DNA of 45,733 nt, taken from contig PAFU01000042.1 in NCBI GenBank assembly GCA_002704225.1, positions 1-45,733 on the forward strand, in the 5' to 3' direction. The translations under genes were made by a program, and so were the position numbers. Each line of letters opens with the position of its first letter. Positions within the stretch are counted from its first letter, which is position 1. The DNA is from Gammaproteobacteria bacterium (GTDB lineage Bacteria; Pseudomonadota; Gammaproteobacteria; Pseudomonadales; Azotimanducaceae). The notes beneath the pieces were generated by a model. It was not told the origin of the DNA. It was given only the letters and a program-made list of their open reading frames with translations, and did not search any database. Shown one piece after another: positions 41,066 to 45,733 of the stretch.

Positions 41066-41941
41066 TTATCGATTCGATAGCGTGATTTTCTGGGCGTGCA
41101 GCTTCGCGAGCGCGTCATCATCCAACGTGATGGCCTTACGCGCCTCAAGATCCATGCGCAGGGCGACGGCTTGCGCATTCACGCAACACTGACCCGTGCG
41201 GCCGTTGAAGATCAGATGCGCAAAGGACTGGACCTTGGGGCCAACCTCCACGATGCCTGACTTGATTTGGAACGGCTCACCCGAGAACAAGGTGTCGCCA
41301 TAGGTGCGACGAAATTCAACCACGGCACCACCCACTTTACCGTCGGCATGGCTCTCAGGAAAAATGGTTCCCCACAGATGAGGCATGGAATCCGAGATCC
41401 TTCCCATACAGTGATAAGGCAGAAGCAGGCTATCCGCTGAACACTCTTCCTGTTCGATCACGCCGGCACCAATGGTGCGAAATCCCAGTTGGGTAGCCTG
41501 CTCAAGAGACACGTCGTGCAGATCAAGATTCTGCTGAATTCCACGCCCCCACGCGTGAGCAATGGCATCAGGCCTTACTGGATTCGACAGGCCTTGCAGC
41601 CTAGAGACTAGTTTGTCATCGGCAAAGTCGCAGAGCATGGAACAGGCCACGGTTCCGGTCGCTTCGTTACGTAGTTCCACCACCACCTGAAAGTCATCGC
41701 TGACCACGGGGCTGAAATAGCCGCCCAAGGGTGCCGCAATACGAGACTCTGCCTGAAAGCGTATGTGCTGACGGCGAATGGTGCTCGGCAGGCCAGCCAC
41801 TTCTGCTGAGCCTATGCAGTCATTGGAGAGCAGTCCGCTGAGCAGGGTTTGGTAGAGCTTTTGTTCGCAAAAGCGCACATTTAGGTGATCGTTCTCGTCG
41901 CATTCCCAACGATTGACGCTGCCTCGATAGGTCAGCTGCAT
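41066..41941 (-). CDS. Hotdog-fold acyl-CoA thioesterase-like protein
   Basis: A 291-residue protein. The N-terminal half contains a hotdog signature NRWECDENDHLNVRFCEQ, with the Asp and His pattern of 4HBT-type thioesterases. The second half looks like a repeat hotdog unit (VVEFRRTYGDTLFSGEP). It would hydrolyse acyl-CoA or acyl-ACP. The gene sits between a sodium-dependent transporter and an acyl-CoA ligase on the same strand with short gaps. It could therefore release or edit acyl-CoA in that pathway. The substrate is unknown. Confidence 0.8.
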   Translation of the reverse strand: MQLTYRGSVNRWECDENDHLNVRFCEQKLYQTLLSGLLSNDCIGSAEVAGLPSTIRRQHIRFQAESRIAAPLGGYFSPVVSDDFQVVVELRNEATGTVACSMLCDFADDKLVSRLQGLSNPVRPDAIAHAWGRGIQQNLDLHDVSLEQATQLGFRTIGAGVIEQEECSADSLLLPYHCMGRISDSMPHLWGTIFPESHADGKVGGAVVEFRRTYGDTLFSGEPFQIKSGIVEVGPKVQSFAHLIFNGRTGQCCVNAQAVALRMDLEARKAITLDDDALAKLHAQKITLSNR

Positions 41942-41980
41942 AGTAAATCCTTACTGCTCGGGCGCGTGTCTACGCGCAGA

Positions 41981-43321
41981 TTAAAGCCCAGTGAGCAGTA
42001 TGATAAAGACTGCGGGGACAACCACAAAGCGCATTAGCCGAGACCACACCCAAAACCACTGGCTGTCGCTGAAATTCAATTCATCTTCGCTAATTGACAG
42101 GGGCATCCGCCACGCCACCAATGTCGCGATAAGCAGTCCGCCCACGGGCAACATGACCTGATTCGGCAGGTATTCCACCCAAAACGCGATGGATTGTTCC
42201 ATCAGCTTGTAAGACGACCAACTGCTAAACGTCAGCGCGCTGATCACAGAAAACGGGAACAACGCACCAAAAGTCACCACCGTCGCTTTGCGCCGACTCA
42301 GTCCCAATCGCTCTGCCACGTAGCCTGTCACCGGTTCGGAGAGCCCGACAATGGAGGTAATGGCTGCGACACAGAGCAACAAGAAGAAAACAACGCCTAC
42401 GATGGCCCCACCGTCCATCCGAGCAAAGGCCACGGGTAAGGTTTGAAAAATGAGCCCGGTGCCAGCGCCAACATCCAGACCGTTGTGAAACACCATCGGA
42501 AAGATGACGAGTCCAGCCAGCAAGGCGACGACGGTATCCGCCGCCACAATGATCATGGCAGATTGTGCAATGGAAACACTCTTGGGCAGGTAGGCGCCGA
42601 ACATCATCATACCGGCCATGGCCACACCGATGGAAAAGAAGGCCTGGGACAAGGCCGCCAGAAAAGTGCTGCCATCGACCTTGGAAAAGTCTGGCGTGAA
42701 CAGGTACTCAAGGGCCGCAGGCATACCGCCAACAAACACGTTGAACACCATGAGCAACACCAGCAACACAAACAGCATGGGCATCAGTATTTTCACCGCA
42801 CGTTCGATACCCTGTTGCACCCCAGAGGCGATGATCGTGCCTGCCATGAGCAAGGCCGCACCACCCCAGAAAATCAGCGTCAGGGGGTCCGCCAGCAACC
42901 CGTCGAAGGCGACCTGGGCCGTCGCCGCGGACGGTGCCAGCATGTCCCCCGTGACTGCTTTGTAGAAGTAATACAGCACCCAACCCGCTACGACGGCATA
43001 GGACATCAAGATGCCGAACGCTGTAAGTACGGTAAGGTTGCCCACCCAAGACCAGCGGGTGGTCAGTCCCGCCTCGGCGGTCACGGCAGCAATAGCAAAC
43101 GGTGGCGAGCTAGCCCCGCGACGTCCCAACAAAAATTCCGCCATCAAAATCGGTACGCCAATACCGAAGGCACAGAGTAAGTAGATTAGGACAAAGGCCG
43201 AGCCACCGTTTTCGCCGGTAACGTAGGGAAAGCGCCAAATATTGCCCAGTCCAACGGCAAAGCCGACGGAGGCGAGAATAAATCCGCTTTTTGAACCCCA
43301 CGTGTTTGTCCCTGCCGCCAT
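41981..43321 (-). CDS. Sodium-dependent neurotransmitter:sodium symporter (SNF/NSS) family transporter
   Basis: A 446-residue membrane protein with about eleven helices. The N-terminal GFAVGLGNIWRFPYVTGENGGSAF is the unmistakable sodium- and substrate-binding first helix of the NSS family (LeuT, TnaT). These move amino acids or related amines with sodium. Helix 6-8 segments with VAMAGMMMFGAYL and VGLSEPVTGYVAE follow. Its ATG directly abuts the end of the enoyl-CoA hydratase gene, so it shares that transcript. The substrate is not determined. Confidence 0.94.
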   Translation of the reverse strand: MAAGTNTWGSKSGFILASVGFAVGLGNIWRFPYVTGENGGSAFVLIYLLCAFGIGVPILMAEFLLGRRGASSPPFAIAAVTAEAGLTTRWSWVGNLTVLTAFGILMSYAVVAGWVLYYFYKAVTGDMLAPSAATAQVAFDGLLADPLTLIFWGGAALLMAGTIIASGVQQGIERAVKILMPMLFVLLVLLMVFNVFVGGMPAALEYLFTPDFSKVDGSTFLAALSQAFFSIGVAMAGMMMFGAYLPKSVSIAQSAMIIVAADTVVALLAGLVIFPMVFHNGLDVGAGTGLIFQTLPVAFARMDGGAIVGVVFFLLLCVAAITSIVGLSEPVTGYVAERLGLSRRKATVVTFGALFPFSVISALTFSSWSSYKLMEQSIAFWVEYLPNQVMLPVGGLLIATLVAWRMPLSISEDELNFSDSQWFWVWSRLMRFVVVPAVFIILLTGL

Positions 43322-44128
43322 CTATCGCCCCTGAAACTCGGGAGCGCGTTTTTCAACGAAGGCCTGCGCCGCGTTCTTATGATCTTCGGTCGTAAAACAA
43401 CGCGCCATGCCGGCGGCTTCGCGATCAAGGGCTTGGCTTAATGTGCCGGTATAGGCCGCATTCAGATTACCCTTCATGTAGCCCAAGGCTACCGTTGGCA
43501 TGGATGCCAATTGGGCGGCTGTTGCGCTCACCAACGCCTCGTAACCCGCCGCGTCCGCCACTTGATTCACCAACCCGTATTCATGGGCTTGTTGTCCCGT
43601 GATCACCGGCGCCGTAAACAACAACTCTCGGGCTTTCGCCTGCCCAACCAAGTACGGTAGAAAATAGGAGATGCCGTAATCACCCGACAAGCCAACCTTG
43701 GCAAAGGCCGTGGTCATTTTGGCGGTATCTAGGGCAATACGCAGATCGCAGGCCAAGGCCAAGGAAAGTCCGGCCCCTGCCGCAGCGCCAGGAATCGCTG
43801 CTAGGGTTGGTTTGGCGAATTCGTGCAACATTTTGGCGACTTCAAAACCGCCTCGCAGCCCAGCAGTGCGCTCTTCTTGGCTGGGCACATGACCACCACC
43901 ACTGCTGCTGGAAGCAAAACCTTTGACGTCTCCGCCGGCACAGAATGCGCCGCCGGCTCCGGTCAAAACGATGCAGCGAACCGCTGGATCCTGAGCCAAA
44001 CGAAGCAGTGCTTCAAGCAAACCTTGGATCATCTCGCCTGTCATCGCGTTCCGCGCCTCTGGACGGTTCATGGTTAAGGTGGTCACACCATCCGCATGGG
44101 TCTCAATTAACTGTGCCTGCTCGGTCAT
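43322..44128 (-). CDS. Enoyl-CoA hydratase/isomerase-family protein
   Basis: A 268-residue crotonase-fold enzyme. Features are MNRPEARNAM, the oxyanion-hole GAFCAGGDVKGF, and AAGAGLSLALACDLRI. At the site of the second glutamate it reads FAKVGLSGDYGISYFLP, with Asp available, as in isomerase-like members. A glycine/serine-rich loop (FASSSSGGGH) follows the first motif. I place the start at 44128 (MTEQAQLIE) because upstream residues do not match. It lies between the two transporter genes in a minus-strand run. Confidence 0.9.
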   Translation of the reverse strand: MTEQAQLIETHADGVTTLTMNRPEARNAMTGEMIQGLLEALLRLAQDPAVRCIVLTGAGGAFCAGGDVKGFASSSSGGGHVPSQEERTAGLRGGFEVAKMLHEFAKPTLAAIPGAAAGAGLSLALACDLRIALDTAKMTTAFAKVGLSGDYGISYFLPYLVGQAKARELLFTAPVITGQQAHEYGLVNQVADAAGYEALVSATAAQLASMPTVALGYMKGNLNAAYTGTLSQALDREAAGMARCFTTEDHKNAAQAFVEKRAPEFQGR

Positions 44129-44181
44129 GTCTCGGTTCCCCTCTGTTATTTTTTGTAGCCAGATGCTACTCCGGCACCAAC

Positions 44182-45513
44182 CTACGTGCCAGACCTCTCC
44201 GCAGTCGGCGGGCGCGTTCCCTGCCGTTGGGTCACCCAGTAGACCAACCCGCCTAAGGTAATGAGTGCCAAGGCCATAAAGCCTTCCAGCGGCCGCTCTG
44301 ACACCAAATAGACAAGAGTCCATAAGATGATGACGGAATACGCCACCATGGGCAGCGGGTACCAAGGCATGGTGAAGGGTCTGGGCAAGTCCGGCTCCTG
44401 GAACCGCAAAATCAACACGCCGATCACGGTGACCAACGAATTCAGCGCCAGCAATGCGCCGGAAAACACGATGATCTGCTCGAAACTGGAGGTAACGATG
44501 AGCAGCAGCGTCAGCGAGATCTGAACCCCGACCGCAATTGCAGGGACACCGCTCGCTGTGGTGCGGGACAGTAGACTCAACACGCGAAAATCTTCGCCCA
44601 TGACCTGAAGCGCTCTCGGACCGGCAAGCAACATGGCACTGACCGTTGAAACCAAGAGAACACCCAACATGCCACCGATCAGCGACGCGCCGGTTTCACC
44701 AAAGGCATAGTCTGCCACCACATAGCCAATCTCTATTTTCCCTGCCATGGCTTCCATCGGTGCAACGCTCAAAAAAGTCACATGCAGGGCTAAGTACATC
44801 AGCGTTACGGCTGCGGTACCGAAGATCAGAATACGGGGTAAATTTTTGGTCGGATTGTCCACCTCGCCGCTCAGATAGGTGGCTGCATTCCAGCCGGTGT
44901 ACGCATAATTCACGTAAATCAGAGCCACAGCAAAACCACCGGTACCAATCAAGGCTAAATCTGTCGTTTGCGGCAACCAGCTGACAGTTTGCAGGGTGTC
45001 AACCTGCCACCAGGCCAGCGCCATGAAGAGCAGGATCAGCGCAATTTTGATACCCGTGAACACCTGCTGAAAGGCACTGGAGCCACTGCGACTGCCTAGG
45101 TGTATGGCGCCAATACCGGTAACCAAGACGACGCTGGTCAGCACCACGGGCAAATCCGGAAAAACCGACCTTAAGTACGTGGCCGCGGTGATCGCTGCAG
45201 CGGCAGTCGGCGCAGAAAAACCCACGGTGACGGATATCCAACCGGAAACGAAACCCACCCCCGGGTGGTAAATGCGGCTGAGAAAATTGTATTCGCCGCC
45301 GGAACGCGGCAGTGCGGCCCCAAGTTCCGCGTAGCAAAGGGCACCACACAGGGCGACCACGCCACCAATCAACCACAACAGGAGAATGACCCCTGCATGT
45401 TGAATGTCTAAGAGCTGAAACCCCAGACTGGTGAACACCCCAGTACCCACCATGTTGGCAATCACCAAGGTGATGGCCGTGCGCTGACTAAACTTTGGAT
45501 TCCATTGACTCAT
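44182..45513 (-). CDS. APC-superfamily amino acid permease
   Basis: A 443-residue permease with about twelve helices. TLVIANMVGTGVFTSLG (residues 14-30) is the first-helix glycine motif of the amino acid-polyamine-cation family. ELGAALPRSGGEYNFLSRIY is the conserved loop after helix 2. YTGWNAATYLSGEVDNPTKNLPR, after helix 6, resembles the LAT/Cat branch. It imports or exchanges amino acids, substrate unknown. It starts the nine-gene minus-strand run and is divergent from the GNAT-like gene across 113 bases. Confidence 0.92.
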   Translation of the reverse strand: MSQWNPKFSQRTAITLVIANMVGTGVFTSLGFQLLDIQHAGVILLLWLIGGVVALCGALCYAELGAALPRSGGEYNFLSRIYHPGVGFVSGWISVTVGFSAPTAAAAITAATYLRSVFPDLPVVLTSVVLVTGIGAIHLGSRSGSSAFQQVFTGIKIALILLFMALAWWQVDTLQTVSWLPQTTDLALIGTGGFAVALIYVNYAYTGWNAATYLSGEVDNPTKNLPRILIFGTAAVTLMYLALHVTFLSVAPMEAMAGKIEIGYVVADYAFGETGASLIGGMLGVLLVSTVSAMLLAGPRALQVMGEDFRVLSLLSRTTASGVPAIAVGVQISLTLLLIVTSSFEQIIVFSGALLALNSLVTVIGVLILRFQEPDLPRPFTMPWYPLPMVAYSVIILWTLVYLVSERPLEGFMALALITLGGLVYWVTQRQGTRPPTAERSGT

Positions 45514-45626
45514 TTGAGCTCACTGTTGGTAACTGACGCGGCGATATCTTTGTCGATTCTTCGCTGGGGTTAAGGCGTTATCTTCCGCCATACTGGCGCA
45601 TTATTGCCCTGTTGAGTGAATGATAT

Positions 45627-45733
45627 ATGCCAACCACTGCTTTCGATAACGCAATCACGTTACGTCCAGCTGTCTCAGACGACGAGTCTCAGATCATAGC
45701 CCTACTGCCCTATCTTGCAGATTTCGCCATTCC
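45627..45733 (+). CDS. GNAT-family N-acetyltransferase, N-terminal fragment cut by the window end
   Basis: The visible 35 residues include ITLRPAVSDDESQIIALLP, the beta1-alpha1 start of a GNAT acetyltransferase domain. The catalytic acetyl-CoA loop lies beyond the window, so this rests on the N-terminal pattern only. It is divergent from the permease gene. Confidence 0.55.
   Translation, partial: MPTTAFDNAITLRPAVSDDESQIIALLPYLADFAI

Noticed and set aside
41950-41966. GCGCGT/ACGCGC hairpin between the SNF transporter and thioesterase genes as a terminator.
   Set aside because: The stem is only 6 bp, there is no T-run, and both genes look to be in the same operon.
42443-43180. A long plus-strand open frame opposite the SNF transporter, rich in His, Gln and Arg.
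   Set aside because: Composition is that of antisense to a hydrophobic membrane protein. The transporter frame is unmistakable.
1-45733. CRISPR arrays, insertion sequences, phage or defence genes, tRNA genes.
   Set aside because: No regular spaced repeats, transposase or integrase motifs, restriction or toxin-antitoxin motifs, or cloverleaf-like sequences ending in CCA were recognised by reading.

Overview
The window reads as a stretch of chromosome from a gammaproteobacterium, probably a marine, aerobic, lipid-degrading one. The clues are proteobacterial-type NadK, CysE, CoaE and homodimeric AceE, an RNase AM-like PHP protein, an OmpA-type envelope protein, and a very high density of acyl-CoA metabolism genes. 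The taxonomic placement is inference. The DNA is moderately GC-rich by eye and tightly packed. There are about 48 protein genes, and I saw no rRNA, tRNA, CRISPR array, insertion sequence, phage gene or recognisable transcription-regulator gene.

Layout. 1-2.1 kb: the end of a molybdenum-hydroxylase maturation cluster (XdhC-type domain plus a MobA-like nucleotidyltransferase), convergent with nadK. 2.2-6.2 kb: cysE, a FrnE-like DsbA protein, and a coupled DUF454 / PfkB kinase / D-cysteine desulfhydrase-type trio. 6.2-9.8 kb: a minus-strand unit of acyl-CoA dehydrogenase, APH-fold phosphotransferase and SDR, resembling the ACAD10/11 and LvaA systems for 4-hydroxyacyl-CoA. 10-16.9 kb: mixed single genes, including a second DUF454 protein, a DDN-like deazaflavin oxidoreductase, a 2-hydroxyacid dehydrogenase, mmsA, a [2Fe-2S] ferredoxin, coaE and a PHP hydrolase. 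16.9-23.9 kb: a six-gene minus-strand run of CaiB/BaiF CoA-transferase, HIT protein, orphan AceE, SDR, thiolase-like protein and DUF35. 24-28.8 kb: an aldehyde dehydrogenase, a broken OmpA-family gene, and a flavoprotein overlapping an RNase AM-like gene. 29-36.2 kb: a fused enoyl-CoA hydratase / 3-hydroxyacyl-CoA dehydrogenase, a VOC protein, a HupE/UreJ protein, an HsaA-like flavoprotein, an SDR without its catalytic tyrosine, a nitroreductase and a thiolase. 36.2-45.5 kb: nine consecutive minus-strand genes combining two amino-acid-type transporters, acyl-CoA enzymes and a membrane/redox module. The window ends inside a GNAT-like gene.

How the genes fit together: acids can be activated by CoA transferase or CoA ligase, dehydrogenated, hydrated, oxidised by the hydratase/dehydrogenase fusion or SDRs, and cleaved by the thiolase or the thiolase-like/DUF35 pair. 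Propionate-type and aldehyde products can be handled by MmsA and ALDH. Substrates are not determined. The most novel-looking parts are the AceE / thiolase-like / DUF35 run, the phosphotransferase / acyl-CoA dehydrogenase unit, and the acyl-CoA ligase / TVP38 / disulfide reductase / cytochrome run.
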